From Sabulicella glaciei (GTDB lineage Bacteria > Pseudomonadota > Alphaproteobacteria > Acetobacterales > Acetobacteraceae): a DNA stretch of 64,000 nucleotides. This document shows positions 17,184-27,244 of the stretch, one piece after another (position 1 is the stretch's first letter; every line of letters starts with the position of its first letter). The notes under the pieces are model-generated. The model was not told the origin of the DNA, did no database searches, and saw only the letters and a program-made list of their open reading frames with translations. The stretch is from positions 62,001 through 126,000 of the forward strand of contig NZ_JAPFQI010000007.1 in NCBI RefSeq assembly GCF_026183895.1, read 5' to 3'. A program made the translations under genes and the position numbers.

Positions 17184-17333
17184 CCCGTAGCGGAAGCGCC
17201 GCGCCGGGGGCGACGCGGCGGTGTAGAGGTGGCGGAGCCTGGTCCGCCACCCGTGCTCACGCGCGACCAGGGCGAGGCCCCGATGCCGCCGTGCCGCCCC
17301 TGCCGCGGAGCGGCCCAGGCCAGAAGCGGCGTG

Positions 17334-18569
<1,236 letters not shown>

Positions 18570-18715
18570 GGGGTGGGCTAGGCCTTCTGTCACCGAATGT
18601 CAGGCGGAGGGATGCCAGGGGTTCGGCGGAGGGGCAAGCCGCTCATGGTACTCGGTTCGCACCCACAACTAGCGCTCTCCACATCTGCATTGTCGTTCAC
18701 CAAAATCTATGCCAT

Positions 18716-18741
18716 TATTAGAATCTTAGACCCTTCTAATA
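18716..18741. promoter_or_regulatory. Inverted repeat upstream of the orphan low-GC gene
   Basis: Perfect 8-base arms TATTAGAA (18716-18723) and TTCTAATA (18734-18741) separated by 10 bases. It ends 13 bases before the ATG at 18755, the right place for an operator or a 5' leader hairpin. The T/A-rich bases just upstream could include a promoter, but no confident hexamer pair was found. Confidence 0.5.
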
Positions 18742-18754
18742 GAAAGAAAATCCT

Positions 18755-19027
18755 ATGCTAAAAGAGGAAAGAAAAAGCACACTCAAAGAGATGCAGACCA
18801 AAATTACGGCTAAATCCGGCCCAAGAACAAGCAACAGTTGTGACCACAACGCGAGCGTTTACTCTGTGAGCGTTGCAAAAGATGGAAAAATTTCTATTTA
18901 CATGCGTGAGAGTCATTATAAAGAGCGCGGAGTAGACGCAGTGATTCATATTCCTCTCACGGTTCTTCGGCAACTTACATCAATCGCCATTGATGAGCGG
19001 TTGGAGAATTCGAATCTCAGAGACTAA
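18755..19027 (+). CDS. Orphan 90-residue protein in the low-GC islet
   Basis: I do not recognise this protein. It is 90 residues: a basic N-terminal third (MLKEERKSTLKEMQTK), then a likely beta sheet (YSVSVAKDGKISIYMRESHY), then HIPLTVLRQL and an acidic helix. The IYMRE strand plus a later Leu-rich helix faintly resembles the PC4/YdbC single-strand-binding fold; this is a guess. Codon use is A/T-rich, unlike any neighbour, which suggests recent transfer. A weak purine-rich site (AGAAAG) precedes the ATG. The stop overlaps the stop of the convergent MFS gene. The antisense frame at 18758-18973 seems less protein-like. Confidence 0.6.
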   Translation: MLKEERKSTLKEMQTKITAKSGPRTSNSCDHNASVYSVSVAKDGKISIYMRESHYKERGVDAVIHIPLTVLRQLTSIAIDERLENSNLRD

Positions 19028-20181
19028 GCTTCTTTCTCGCTTCGGCCTGCGTAAGCGAATAATAGACAAATACCCAAGCTAGCCACCCCGAACCCCCACC
19101 GATACCCCACCCAGGCGATCAGCCCCGCAAACACCAAGCTCCCCACCGTCTGCCCCAGGAACAGCGCCATGGCGAAGGCGCTCACCGCCGTGCCCCGCGC
19201 CTCGGGCAGCGCTTCGGTGGCGCGGGCTTGCAGGACGCCGTGGAACATGAAGAAGGCCAGGCCGATGCAAAGCTGCGCCGCCAGCACCACGCCCCAGTGC
19301 GGCGACAGGGCGATGGCGGAGAGCAGCACGGCCAGGGACAGGCCGCCCAGGCGCAGCAGCCCGTTCTCGCCGAAGCGGGCGACGAGGCGCTTGGCGATGC
19401 GGGTGTAGAGCAGGGCGCCGACGCCGAAGCCGGCGGCGACGAGGCCCGCCCCGCCGGCGGAAAGCCGGAACTCCTCGATCAGGAAGGAGGGGATGAAGGG
19501 AAAGGCCCCGCCGAACAGGAGGGAGCCGTTCAGCGCCGCCACCAGCATCAGCCGCCGCCCCGCCTTGGCCCGCAGCAGCCGCGCATAGCCGGCGAAGGCC
19601 GAAAGGGCGGAACGCGGCGGGGTGGGCATTCCGCGCACCAGCCGCCAGTGCAGCAGCGACCCCACCCCGAAGGCCAGCATCCCGCTGGCCAGGAAGGAGG
19701 CGCGCCAGCCCAGCGCCTCGCCCAACATGCCGGAGATAGGGCCGGCCAGCATGGTCGCCATGACGTTGCCGGTGAGGAAGCGGCCGATGGCGCCCTGGCG
19801 CTCCTCGTAGGGGACGCTGTCGCCCACATGGGCCATCAGCAGCGGGATCACCGCCCCGGCGAAGAGCCCGCCCAGGGCGCGCATCGCCGTCAGCTCGCCC
19901 AGCGTGGCGGACAGCACGGCCAGCATGGTGACGCTGCCGTAGAGCAGCAGGGCCAGGCTGGCGACGCGCGGCTTGCCGAAGCGGTCGCCCAGCGGGCCGT
20001 TGAGGATCTGCCCGGCGCCGTAGGGCAGCATGAAGGCCGCGATCAGCACGGCGACGGCGGAGACGGTGGTGTTGAACCCCGCCGCCATCAGTGGCAGCAG
20101 CGGGTCCAGCAGCCGCATGCCGAAGCCGGTGGCGAAGCCCCCCAGGGCCAGCAAGCCCATGGGGGCGGCGGCGGCGCTCAC
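19024..20181 (-). CDS. MFS transporter
   Basis: A 385-residue major facilitator with about 12 membrane helices and the loop 2-3 signature [11 protein letters not shown] (near residue 55). It looks like a DHA-type drug or metabolite efflux protein. The GTG at 20181 overlaps the rlmN stop (GTGA), so it is translationally coupled; a later ATG at 20160 is the alternative. The last 17 or so codons ([12 protein letters not shown] end) are in low-GC DNA shared with the orphan gene, suggesting that the native 3' end was replaced. Substrate unknown. Confidence 0.9.
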   Translation of the reverse strand: MSAAAAPMGLLALGGFATGFGMRLLDPLLPLMAAGFNTTVSAVAVLIAAFMLPYGAGQILNGPLGDRFGKPRVASLALLLYGSVTMLAVLSATLGELTAMRALGGLFAGAVIPLLMAHVGDSVPYEERQGAIGRFLTGNVMATMLAGPISGMLGEALGWRASFLASGMLAFGVGSLLHWRLVRGMPTPPRSALSAFAGYARLLRAKAGRRLMLVAALNGSLLFGGAFPFIPSFLIEEFRLSAGGAGLVAAGFGVGALLYTRIAKRLVARFGENGLLRLGGLSLAVLLSAIALSPHWGVVLAAQLCIGLAFFMFHGVLQARATEALPEARGTAVSAFAMALFLGQTVGSLVFAGLIAWVGYRWGFGVASLGICLLFAYAGRSEKEA

Positions 20182-21371
20182 GCCCCGCGTCGCGTCCGTT
20201 CGCTTTCGGTCTTGAGCTGGCCGCAGGCGGCCAGGATGTCGCGCCCGCGCGGGCGGCGGATCGGCGAGGAATAGCCGGCGTCGTTCACGATGGCGGCGAA
20301 GCGCCCGAGCGCCTCGGGCGTCGAGGTCTTGTAGGGGCTGCCGGGCCAGGGGTTGAACGGGATCAGGTTCACCTTGGCCGGGAGGCCGCGCAGCAGGCGG
20401 ACCAGCTCGTGCGCCTCGGCCTCGCTGTCGTTCACGCCGCGCAGCATCACGTATTCGAAGGTGATGCGCCGGGCGTTGGAGGCGCCGGGGTAGCGGCGGC
20501 AGGCGTCCAGCAGCTCCTTGATCGGGTACTTGCGGTTCAGCGGCACGATCTCGTCGCGCAGTTCGTCGCGCACGGCGTGGAGCGAGACGGCGAGGTTGAC
20601 GCCGAGTTCCGCGCCGCAGCGATCCATCATCGGCACGACGCCGGAGGTGGACAGGGTGATGCGGCGGCGGGACAGGCCGATCCCCTCGTGGTCCATGATG
20701 ATGGTGAGCGCCTTGGCGACTTCCTCGTAATTGTAGAGCGGCTCGCCCATGCCCATCACGACGATGTTGGAGAGCATGCGGCCCTCCTCGCCCTTGGGGG
20801 TGGGCCATTCGCCGTAGGAATCGCGCGCGGCCATGAACTGGCCGACGATCTCGGCGGCGGACAGGTTGCGGACCAGCTTCTGCGTGCCGGTGTGGCAGAA
20901 GCGGCAGGACAGGGTGCAGCCCACCTGGGTGGAGATGCAGACGGCGCCGCGATCCTCCTCCGGGATGTAGACCGTCTCGACCTTCTGGCCGTCGCGCCCC
21001 TCGAAGAGCCACTTGCGGGTGCCGTCCGTGCTGGTCTGCTCGGCGGCCACGCCGGGGCGGCCGACGGTGAAGCGCTCGGCCAGCTTCGCCTGGAGCGGCT
21101 TGGCGATGGTGGTCATCTTCGCGAAGTCGCGCTCGCCCTGGTGGTAGATCCAGTGCCAGAGCTGCTTGGCGCGGAAGGGCTTCTCGCCGATCTCGGCCAG
21201 TTCGGCCGCGAGTTCGTCGCGCGACAGGCCGACCAGATCGCGGCGGCCCGCCTCGTCCAGCAGGGGCGGCGGGGCGAAGAGCGCGGCCTTCGCGAGGATG
21301 CGGGCGCGCTCCGCCTCCGTCATCTCGTCGGCGGCGGGGAGGATGCGGCTATGCGGGGGGAAGGCGTTCAT
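20178..21371 (-). CDS. rlmN: 23S rRNA (adenine-2503-C2)-methyltransferase / tRNA m2A37 methyltransferase
   Basis: Radical SAM enzyme that methylates A2503 of 23S rRNA and A37 of some tRNAs. The 397-residue protein has the iron-sulfur motif Cys152-x3-Cys156-x2-Cys159 ([12 protein letters not shown]), the [12 protein letters not shown]-binding block and the late catalytic Cys in DILAACGQL. The ATG at 21371 overlaps the stop of the IalB-like gene (ATGA); a start 18 bases upstream is in frame but less likely. It lies in an IalB-rlmN-MFS run on the minus strand. Confidence 0.97.
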   Translation of the reverse strand: MNAFPPHSRILPAADEMTEAERARILAKAALFAPPPLLDEAGRRDLVGLSRDELAAELAEIGEKPFRAKQLWHWIYHQGERDFAKMTTIAKPLQAKLAERFTVGRPGVAAEQTSTDGTRKWLFEGRDGQKVETVYIPEEDRGAVCISTQVGCTLSCRFCHTGTQKLVRNLSAAEIVGQFMAARDSYGEWPTPKGEEGRMLSNIVVMGMGEPLYNYEEVAKALTIIMDHEGIGLSRRRITLSTSGVVPMMDRCGAELGVNLAVSLHAVRDELRDEIVPLNRKYPIKELLDACRRYPGASNARRITFEYVMLRGVNDSEAEAHELVRLLRGLPAKVNLIPFNPWPGSPYKTSTPEALGRFAAIVNDAGYSSPIRRPRGRDILAACGQLKTESERTRRGA

Positions 21372-21868
21372 CGGCGCCCCGCCGGACATTCGCGGGAAAT
21401 GGCGTCATAGGCCGCGGAGAAGCCGTTGAGGGGGAAGGTGTCGGTCGCCGTGCCGCGCCCGTTGGGGCCGGGGCCGCGCAGCACCGCGTCGCGCCCGCCG
21501 CGCAGGGCGGTCACCACGGCGCGGCCGTTGCGGGCAAAGGCGTTGTCGCCGGCGGTGTAGAAGGGAAGCTCGTTGGAGCCGACCGTCAGCTTCGGCTCGG
21601 CGCCGCGGGCGTAGGAATAGCCGACGCGGGCCGCCACCTGGTCGCGCCCGTTGGCGCGGTGGGTGACGACTAGCATGAGGCTGTTGGCGTCGCGATTCCC
21701 CGCCCCCTCGGCCGAGCGGGCCCGGGCGAAGGCGTAGCAGACCTTCTGCCCGCCTTCCTGGTGGGTGGCGGCGGTCCAGGACCCGAACTCGCCCAGCGCG
21801 GCCGGGCGATTCTGGGCCAGGGCGGGGCTGGCGGCGATCAGCAGGGCGGCGGCGAGGAGGATGCGCAT
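21368..21868 (-). CDS. Invasion-associated locus B (IalB) family protein
   Basis: A 166-residue secreted protein: signal peptide [18 protein letters not shown], then a single IalB-like beta domain ([38 protein letters not shown]-type elements). IalB proteins are periplasmic or surface proteins common in alphaproteobacteria; the name comes from Bartonella invasion, but most members have no known function. It is coupled to rlmN by a 4-base overlap, an arrangement I recall as common in this class. Confidence 0.88.
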   Translation of the reverse strand: MRILLAAALLIAASPALAQNRPAALGEFGSWTAATHQEGGQKVCYAFARARSAEGAGNRDANSLMLVVTHRANGRDQVAARVGYSYARGAEPKLTVGSNELPFYTAGDNAFARNGRAVVTALRGGRDAVLRGPGPNGRGTATDTFPLNGFSAAYDAISRECPAGRR

Positions 21869-21930
21869 CGCGGGTAGATAAAACCGCCGGGGCCGGGCGA
21901 CAACCGCGCCCGGCCTGTTCGGAGGGCGTG

Positions 21931-22254
21931 TCAGCCCTCCTCGTCGCGCTCGCCTTCGACCTCGATGTCGGCGTCGATCGTCTCGTCCTCGTCTTCCAGC
22001 TCGTCCGCGTCCTCGATGCCCGCCTCGGCATCCACGTCGTCCAGCTCCACCTCGTCCGTGTCGGCCTCGGCCGCGGCGCCGCGCTTCTTGACCTTGTCCT
22101 CCGGCAGGGGGGCGGCGGGGCGGCGCAGGCGGGGCTGCTCGGCCGGCTGCTCGGCGCCGCATTTCGGGCAGATCGCGGGCTGCTTGGTGAGGTCGTAGAA
22201 CTTCGTGCTGCAGGAAACGCAGACACGCTTCAGACCGAGTTCCGGCTTGGCCAT
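21931..22254 (-). CDS. FYDLN acid domain protein (TIGR02300 family)
   Basis: A 107-residue protein: an N-terminal zinc-ribbon-like part with CVSC and CPKC pairs enclosing the TKFYDLTKQP motif (residues 10-35), then a very acidic tail of Asp and Glu to the end. This matches a conserved alphaproteobacterial family of unknown function. GGAAGG precedes the ATG. It is divergent from aroA with 88 bases between the starts. Confidence 0.9.
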   Translation of the reverse strand: MAKPELGLKRVCVSCSTKFYDLTKQPAICPKCGAEQPAEQPRLRRPAAPLPEDKVKKRGAAAEADTDEVELDDVDAEAGIEDADELEDEDETIDADIEVEGERDEEG

Positions 22255-22342
22255 GGAGCCTTCCAATCCTTGATTCCACGCGCTCGGCGCGGGCGGGGCG
22301 CATTGCCACGGCGCGCGCGGCGGTGTCAAACCGGGCCCCATC

Positions 22343-23686
22343 ATGCCCGACCACGCCGTCCCGAGCCCGGTTTCCGCCCGCCCCGCCGCCCGCCCGCTCA
22401 CGGGGCGCATCGCCGTGCCGGGCGACAAGTCCATCAGCCACCGCGCGCTGATGTTCGGCGCGCTGGCGGTGGGCGAGACGGCGATCACCGGCCTGCTGGA
22501 AGGCGAGGACGTCTTGCGCACCGCCGCCGCCATGCGCCTCCTGGGCGCGGAGGTGGAGCGGCTGGGCGAGGGGCGCTGGCGCGTGGCCGGCCGCGGCATC
22601 GGCGGCCTGACCGAGCCCGAGGACGTGCTGGACATGGGCAACAGCGGCACGGCGGCGCGGCTGATCTGCGGCCTGCTCGCCGGCCATCCGATCTTCGCGG
22701 TGATGACGGGCGATGCCAGCCTGCGCCGCCGCCCGATGAAGCGCGTGACCGAGCCGCTGGCCGCGACCGGCGCCGTCTTCCGCGGGCGGGAGGGCGGCCG
22801 CCTGCCGCTGGCCATCGAGGGCGCGCGCGACCCGCTGCCGCTGGATTACGTACTGCCCGTCGCCTCGGCCCAGGTGAAGAGCGCCTGCCTGCTGGCCGGG
22901 CTCTGCGCCCCCGGCACGACGCGGGTGGTGGAGCGCGAGGCGACGCGCGACCATTCGGAGAACATGCTTCGGCATTTCGGCGCGACGGTGCGCGTGGCGG
23001 CGGAAGGCGCGGGCCGGGTGATCGAGCTGGACGGCCAGCCGGAACTGGTGGCGGCGCCGGTTGCCGTGCCGGGCGACCCGTCCTCCGCCGCCTTCTTCGC
23101 CGTGGCGGCGCTGCTGGTGCCGGGCTCGCGCCTCGTCATCGAGAATGTCGGGCTGAATCCCCTGCGGACCGGGCTGTTCGACACGCTGCGCGAGATGGGG
23201 GCGACGCTGACCATCGAAAACCCGCGCACGGAAGGGGGCGAGCCGGTGGGCGACCTCGTGGCCGAGGGTTCGGCGCTGCGCGGGGTGGAGGTGCCGGCGG
23301 AGCGTGCGCCCTCCATGATCGACGAATACCCGGTCCTGGCCGTCGCCGCCGCCTGCGCGCGGGGGCAGAGCCGGTTCCGCGGCCTGGCCGAGCTTCGGGT
23401 GAAGGAAAGCGACCGCCTGCTCGGCACGGCGGAGATGCTGGAGGCGGCCGGGGTGCGCTGCGCGGTGGAGGGGGACGACCTCGTCGTCGAGGGGTGCGGC
23501 GGGCAGCCGCCCGGCGGCGGGACGGTGCGGACGCGCATGGACCATCGCCTCGCCATGTCGGGGCTGGTGCTGGGGTTGGCCTCGCGCGACGGGATGCGGG
23601 TGGATGACGGCGCCTTCATCGCCACCTCCTTTCCCGGCTTCACCTCGCTGATGAACGGCGCGGCCGGGGCGGGGAGCATCGGATGA
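22343..23686 (+). CDS. aroA: 3-phosphoshikimate 1-carboxyvinyltransferase (EPSP synthase)
   Basis: Sixth step of the shikimate pathway: joins shikimate-3-phosphate and PEP. The 447-residue protein has [13 protein letters not shown] with the catalytic Lys29, [19 protein letters not shown] and [10 protein letters not shown], all family hallmarks. It heads an aroA-cmk-rpsA array typical of proteobacteria and overlaps cmk by 4 bases (ATGA). The start is supported by its position 88 bases from the divergent gene and by normal length. Confidence 0.97.
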   Translation: MPDHAVPSPVSARPAARPLTGRIAVPGDKSISHRALMFGALAVGETAITGLLEGEDVLRTAAAMRLLGAEVERLGEGRWRVAGRGIGGLTEPEDVLDMGNSGTAARLICGLLAGHPIFAVMTGDASLRRRPMKRVTEPLAATGAVFRGREGGRLPLAIEGARDPLPLDYVLPVASAQVKSACLLAGLCAPGTTRVVEREATRDHSENMLRHFGATVRVAAEGAGRVIELDGQPELVAAPVAVPGDPSSAAFFAVAALLVPGSRLVIENVGLNPLRTGLFDTLREMGATLTIENPRTEGGEPVGDLVAEGSALRGVEVPAERAPSMIDEYPVLAVAAACARGQSRFRGLAELRVKESDRLLGTAEMLEAAGVRCAVEGDDLVVEGCGGQPPGGGTVRTRMDHRLAMSGLVLGLASRDGMRVDDGAFIATSFPGFTSLMNGAAGAGSIG

Positions 23687-24312
23687 TCATCGCGGTGGAC
23701 GGGCCGGCGGCGGCCGGCAAGGGAACGCTGGCGCGGCGCCTCGCGCAGCACCTGGACCTGCCCTACCTGGACACGGGGCTGCTGTACCGCGCCGTGGGAC
23801 GCCGCGTGCTGGATGCCGGCGCCGATCCGGCCGACCCGGCGGCGGCCGAGGCGGCGGCGCAGGCCCTCATGCCCGAGGACACGGCGCGCGGCGACCTGCG
23901 CGGCCCCGCCCAGGACGAGGCGGCCAGCAAGGTCGCGGCCATTCCGGGCGTGCGCGCGGCGCTGCTGGAGTTCCAGCGCCGCTTCGGGCAGGAGCGCGGC
24001 GCGGTGCTGGACGGGCGCGACATCGGCACGGTGGTGTTCCCCGAGGCCAAGGTGAAGCTCTTCGTGACGGCGCATCCGCGCGAGCGGGCGCGGCGCCGCC
24101 ACCTGGAGATGCTGGGCCGCGGCCAGGACGCGACCCTGGAGGCGGTGGAGGCGGAGATGGCGGCGCGCGATGCGCGGGACGCCGCGCGCGACGTGGCGCC
24201 GCTGGTCCCGGCGCGGGATGCGCTGCTGCTGGACACGACCGACCTGGACGCGGAGGCCGCGTTCCGGCGGGCGCTGGCACTGATTACCGGGAAAAGCAAG
24301 CTTTCCGCTTGA
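23683..24312 (+). CDS. cmk: Cytidylate kinase
   Basis: Phosphorylates CMP and dCMP using ATP. The 209-residue protein has the P-loop GPAAAGKGT (7-15), [12 protein letters not shown] for nucleotide monophosphate binding, and [13 protein letters not shown] plus [13 protein letters not shown], all conserved in Cmk. Translation is coupled to aroA through ATGA. rpsA follows after 210 bases. Confidence 0.97.
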   Translation: MIIAVDGPAAAGKGTLARRLAQHLDLPYLDTGLLYRAVGRRVLDAGADPADPAAAEAAAQALMPEDTARGDLRGPAQDEAASKVAAIPGVRAALLEFQRRFGQERGAVLDGRDIGTVVFPEAKVKLFVTAHPRERARRRHLEMLGRGQDATLEAVEAEMAARDARDAARDVAPLVPARDALLLDTTDLDAEAAFRRALALITGKSKLSA

Positions 24313-24339
24313 CTGTTGCAAGGAATGCGCCGATTTAAC
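24309..24339 (+). promoter_or_regulatory. Possible rpsA promoter
   Basis: TTGACT at 24309-24314, overlapping the cmk stop, is followed at 19 bases by TTTAAC (24334-24339). The -35 match is good, but the -10 and spacing are poor. The 210-base leader before rpsA would give room for the S1 autoregulation known in other bacteria; no specific leader structure was identified. Confidence 0.3.
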
Positions 24340-24522
24340 GGCCGCCGCATCCATTTGCGGCCGGATCGGGGCGAACCGTGACACGCCCCTTCATCGGCCG
24401 ACGCGACGCCTGAGGGCGCGGAACGGCAGGACGTGCCCCGGATGCTTCGATCCCGGGGGGCGCAGGCACCAGTCGCGGGGCAAGTTCGGCCCCGTTTCTC
24501 GGACCCAGGACAAAACCGCTTC

Positions 24523-26208
24523 ATGGCAGAAGATTTCGCCGCTCTCCTCGACGAGATGCTCGGCGCCAACACCGGCTTCGCCGGTTCCGTGGTCACCGGC
24601 AGGGTCATCCGCATCGATGACGACGTGGCCGTGGTGGATGTGGGCCTCAAGAGCGAAGGCCGCGTCCCGCTCAAGGAATTCGCGCCGCAGGGCGCCCGGC
24701 CGGAGGTGAACCCCGGCGACGTGGTCGACCTGTTCGTCGAGCGCTACGAGGACCGCGACGGCTCCATCGTGCTGAGCCGCGAGAAGGCCCGCCGCGAGGA
24801 GGCCTGGACCACGCTGGAGAAGGCCTTCGCCGCCAACCAGCGCGTGGACGGCGTGATCTTCGGCCGCGTCAAGGGCGGCTTCACCGTCGACCTGGGCGGC
24901 GCGGTCGCGTTCCTTCCCGGCTCGCAGGTGGACATCCGCCCGGTGCGCGACGTCGGCCCGCTGATGGGGCAGAAGCAGCCCTTCCAGATCCTCAAGATGG
25001 ACCGCGCCCGCGGCAACATCGTCGTGAGCCGCCGCGCGGTTCTCGAGGAGACGCGCGCCGAGCAGCGCGCCGAGCTGGTGCAGGGCCTCAAGGAAGGCAT
25101 GGTGCTGGACGGCGTGGTGAAGAACATCACCGACTACGGCGCCTTCGTGGACCTGGGCGGCGTGGACGGGTTGCTGCACGTCACGGACATCGCCTGGCGC
25201 CGCATCAACCACCCCTCCGAGGCGCTCACCATCGGTATGCCGGTGAAGGTGCAGGTGATCCGGTTCAACCAGGACACGCAGCGCATCTCGCTGGGCATGA
25301 AGCAGCTGATGGCCGATCCCTGGGACGGCGTGGCGCTCAAGTACCCGGTCGGCGCCAAGTACAGCGGCCGCGTGACCAACATCACCGACTACGGCGCCTT
25401 CGTGGAGCTGGAGCCGGGGGTCGAGGGCCTCGTGCACGTCAGCGAGATGTCCTGGACCAAGAAGAACGTCCATCCGGGCAAGATCGTCGCCACCTCCGAG
25501 CAGGTGGACGTGATGATCCTGGACGTGGACGAGCCGAAGCGCCGCATCTCGCTCGGCCTGAAGCAGGCCCAGGGCAACCCCTGGGAACTGTTCATCCAGG
25601 CCCATCCGCTGGGCAGCGTGATCGAGGGCGAGATCCGCAACATCACCGAGTTCGGCCTGTTCATCGGCGTCGGCCCCGACGTGGATGGCATGGTGCACCT
25701 GTCCGACCTGTCCTGGGACCTCCCCGGCGAGCAGGCCATGACGTCCTACAAGAAGGGCGACGTGGTGAAGGCCAAGGTGCTGGACGTGGATGTCGAGAAG
25801 GAGCGCATCTCGCTGGGCATCAAGCAGCTCGAGGCCGACCCGGCCGCCGAGGTGCTGGACCGCGTCCGCAAGGGCGAGATCGTCACCTGCACCGTCACCA
25901 AGATCGAGGCCAATGGCATCGAGGTGAAGGTTGACGACGTGCTGACGGGCTTCATCCGCCGGGCGGAACTGGCGCGCGACCGCCAGGACCAGCGGCCGGA
26001 GAAGTACGCAGTGGGCGAGAAGGTGGACGCCAAGATCACCGCCGTGGACCGCGCCGCCCGCCGCCTTTCCCTGACCATCAAGGGCAAGGAGATCGAGGAG
26101 GAGCGCGAGGCCGTTCGCGAGTACGGCACGGCCGACAGCGGCGCCTCGCTGGGCGACATCCTGGGCGCGGCCATCCGCCGCCGTCGGGAGCTGGCCGGGG
26201 AGGAGTGA
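24523..26208 (+). CDS. rpsA: 30S ribosomal protein S1
   Basis: Ribosomal protein S1 brings mRNA to the 30S subunit. The 561-residue protein has six S1 RNA-binding repeats of about 70-85 residues, recognisable by recurring ITDYGAFVDLG / GLLHVTD / RISLGMKQL elements, and the alphaproteobacterial C-terminal tail (SLGDILGAAIRR). The ATG at 24523 starts MAEDFAALLDEML; the frame is open 90 bases upstream, but that part is not conserved. A strong terminator follows. Confidence 0.97.
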   Translation: MAEDFAALLDEMLGANTGFAGSVVTGRVIRIDDDVAVVDVGLKSEGRVPLKEFAPQGARPEVNPGDVVDLFVERYEDRDGSIVLSREKARREEAWTTLEKAFAANQRVDGVIFGRVKGGFTVDLGGAVAFLPGSQVDIRPVRDVGPLMGQKQPFQILKMDRARGNIVVSRRAVLEETRAEQRAELVQGLKEGMVLDGVVKNITDYGAFVDLGGVDGLLHVTDIAWRRINHPSEALTIGMPVKVQVIRFNQDTQRISLGMKQLMADPWDGVALKYPVGAKYSGRVTNITDYGAFVELEPGVEGLVHVSEMSWTKKNVHPGKIVATSEQVDVMILDVDEPKRRISLGLKQAQGNPWELFIQAHPLGSVIEGEIRNITEFGLFIGVGPDVDGMVHLSDLSWDLPGEQAMTSYKKGDVVKAKVLDVDVEKERISLGIKQLEADPAAEVLDRVRKGEIVTCTVTKIEANGIEVKVDDVLTGFIRRAELARDRQDQRPEKYAVGEKVDAKITAVDRAARRLSLTIKGKEIEEEREAVREYGTADSGASLGDILGAAIRRRRELAGEE

Positions 26209-26233
26209 TCCTCCCTCCCAGCACGGGAAATGG

Positions 26234-26262
26234 GGGGCGGGCCTTCGGGTCCGCCCCTTTTT
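26234..26262 (+). terminator. Rho-independent terminator of rpsA
   Basis: Ten-pair stem: GGGGCGG (26234-26240) pairs with CCGCCCC (26251-26257), extended by a G-T and two C-G pairs around a TTCG tetraloop, then TTTTT at 26258-26262. It lies 25 bases after the rpsA stop. The best terminator in the window. Confidence 0.92.
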
Positions 26263-26366
26263 CGTGGGCGGCCCCCTCGCAGCCTGTGAGACAGCATCCC
26301 AGCGTTTGAAGCCTCTGGGGCTAGGGTCTCGCCCGCCGGGAAAACCTTACTCCGCCCGGGACGGAT

Positions 26367-26395
26367 TTGCTTCCCGTTCATGAAGTCGGTATTTT
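26367..26395 (+). promoter_or_regulatory. Candidate promoter of the ctrA-like gene
   Basis: TTGCTT (26367-26372), a 17-base spacer, then TATTTT (26390-26395), a good sigma-70-type pair. It is 127 bases before the ATG, leaving a long A/T-rich leader. Confidence 0.5.
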
Positions 26396-26454
26396 TTTAG
26401 CGAATGACGGTCAATTTCCCGGCGATTTCTTTTTAAAAGCACAATTTTCGGTGG

Positions 26455-26469
26455 TTCCCACTATGGGAA
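26455..26469. promoter_or_regulatory. Short inverted repeat in the leader of the ctrA-like gene
   Basis: TTCCCA (26455-26460), CTA, TGGGAA (26464-26469): a perfect 6-base dyad 53 bases before the ATG. It could be an operator; no regulator is known for this sequence. Confidence 0.3.
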
Positions 26470-26521
26470 AAGAAAGAGGGCGGTTAGGTTCCTACACGCA
26501 GAACGTGTGGAGAAACCCAAG

Positions 26522-27244
26522 ATGCGTATCCTTCTTGTTGAAGACGACCACAGCGCCGCCCGGGGCATCAGCTTCCAGCTGCAGCAGCACCGCATGATCG
26601 TGGACGTGGCGGATTGCGGCGCAGAGGCGCTCGAACTCGCCCGCCTCTACGATTACGACGCCGTGATCGTGGACGTGATGCTGCCCGACATCGAAGGGTT
26701 CGAGGTGGTGACGCGGCTCCGCGGCGCGCGGATCGAGGCGCCCGTCATGGTGCTTTCCGCGGTCAGCAAGACGGCGGCGAAGGTCAAGGCGCTGCAATCG
26801 GGGGCCGATGACTACCTCGCCAAGCCCTTCGACCCGGACGAGCTGGCGGCGCGGATGCAGGCGATGATCCGCCGCTCCAAGGGCTTCAGCCAGCCGCGCA
26901 TCCAGATGGGGGCGCTTTCGCTCGACCTGTCGGCCAAGGAGGTGGCGGTGCAGGGGCGCCCGGTCCACCTGACGGGCAAGGAATACGCCATCCTGGAATT
27001 GCTGATGCTGCGCCGGGGCACGGTGCTGTCCAAGGAGAACTTCCTGGACCACCTTTATGGTGGCATGGACGAGCCGGACGCCAAGATCATCGACGTCTTC
27101 GTCTGCAAGCTGCGCAAGAAGCTCCAGCAATCGGGCGCCCAGAACGTGATCGGCACGGTCTGGGGCCGCGGCTACATCGTGCGCGAGCCGGCGCCCGCCT
27201 ATCGCCCCGCCGAGGCGGAAAGGGCGATGGCCTCGGCATTCTGA
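26522..27244 (+). CDS. ctrA: CtrA-like OmpR/PhoB-family response regulator
   Basis: A 240-residue response regulator. Receiver: acidic pair Asp8-Asp9, phosphoacceptor Asp51 (VIVDVMLPD), Lys101 (AKPFDPDE). The winged helix keeps the CtrA blocks HLTGKEYAILELL and HLYGGMDEP plus the DVFVCKLRKKL helix, which recognise TTAA-type sites in the cell-cycle regulator CtrA. The receiver differs from canonical CtrA (for example SAVSKTAAKVKALQSG), so this may be a paralogue or a diverged lineage form. The ATG has GGAG 10 bases upstream; an in-frame GTG at 26507 is the alternative. It overlaps the convergent oxidoreductase by 46 bases. Confidence 0.8.
   Translation: MRILLVEDDHSAARGISFQLQQHRMIVDVADCGAEALELARLYDYDAVIVDVMLPDIEGFEVVTRLRGARIEAPVMVLSAVSKTAAKVKALQSGADDYLAKPFDPDELAARMQAMIRRSKGFSQPRIQMGALSLDLSAKEVAVQGRPVHLTGKEYAILELLMLRRGTVLSKENFLDHLYGGMDEPDAKIIDVFVCKLRKKLQQSGAQNVIGTVWGRGYIVREPAPAYRPAEAERAMASAF

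Larger units (their letters stand above)
18650..19080. other. Low-GC islet
   Basis: Between 18661 and 19020 the G+C is about 42% by hand count (153 of 360), against about 70% on both sides. The islet contains a dyad, an orphan gene (18755-19027) and the last 17 or so codons of the MFS gene. The jump back to high G+C at about 19080 lies inside the MFS coding region. This looks like acquired DNA that recombined into the end of the MFS gene. No repeats or integrase genes are seen at its edges. Confidence 0.8.
26209..26521. other. Intergenic region between rpsA and the ctrA-like gene
   Basis: This 313-base stretch holds no gene. From left to right it contains the rpsA terminator (26234-26262), a GC-rich spacer, a candidate sigma-70-type promoter (26367-26395), an A/T-rich leader with a 6-base dyad (26455-26469), and a weaker dyad ACACG...CGTGT (26494-26508) just before the GGAG of the next gene. 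TTAA occurs once in TTTTTAAAAG, but no complete TTAA-N7-TTAA CtrA box was found. Confidence 0.6.

Noticed and set aside
18758-18973. Antisense 71-codon frame in the low-GC islet
   Set aside because: Cys/Phe-rich, with no ribosome site; the plus-strand gene has the dyad, a better leader and a more natural protein sequence.
26401-26521. CtrA box (TTAA-N7-TTAA) before the ctrA-like gene
   Set aside because: Only one TTAA half-site is present; the second half does not match.
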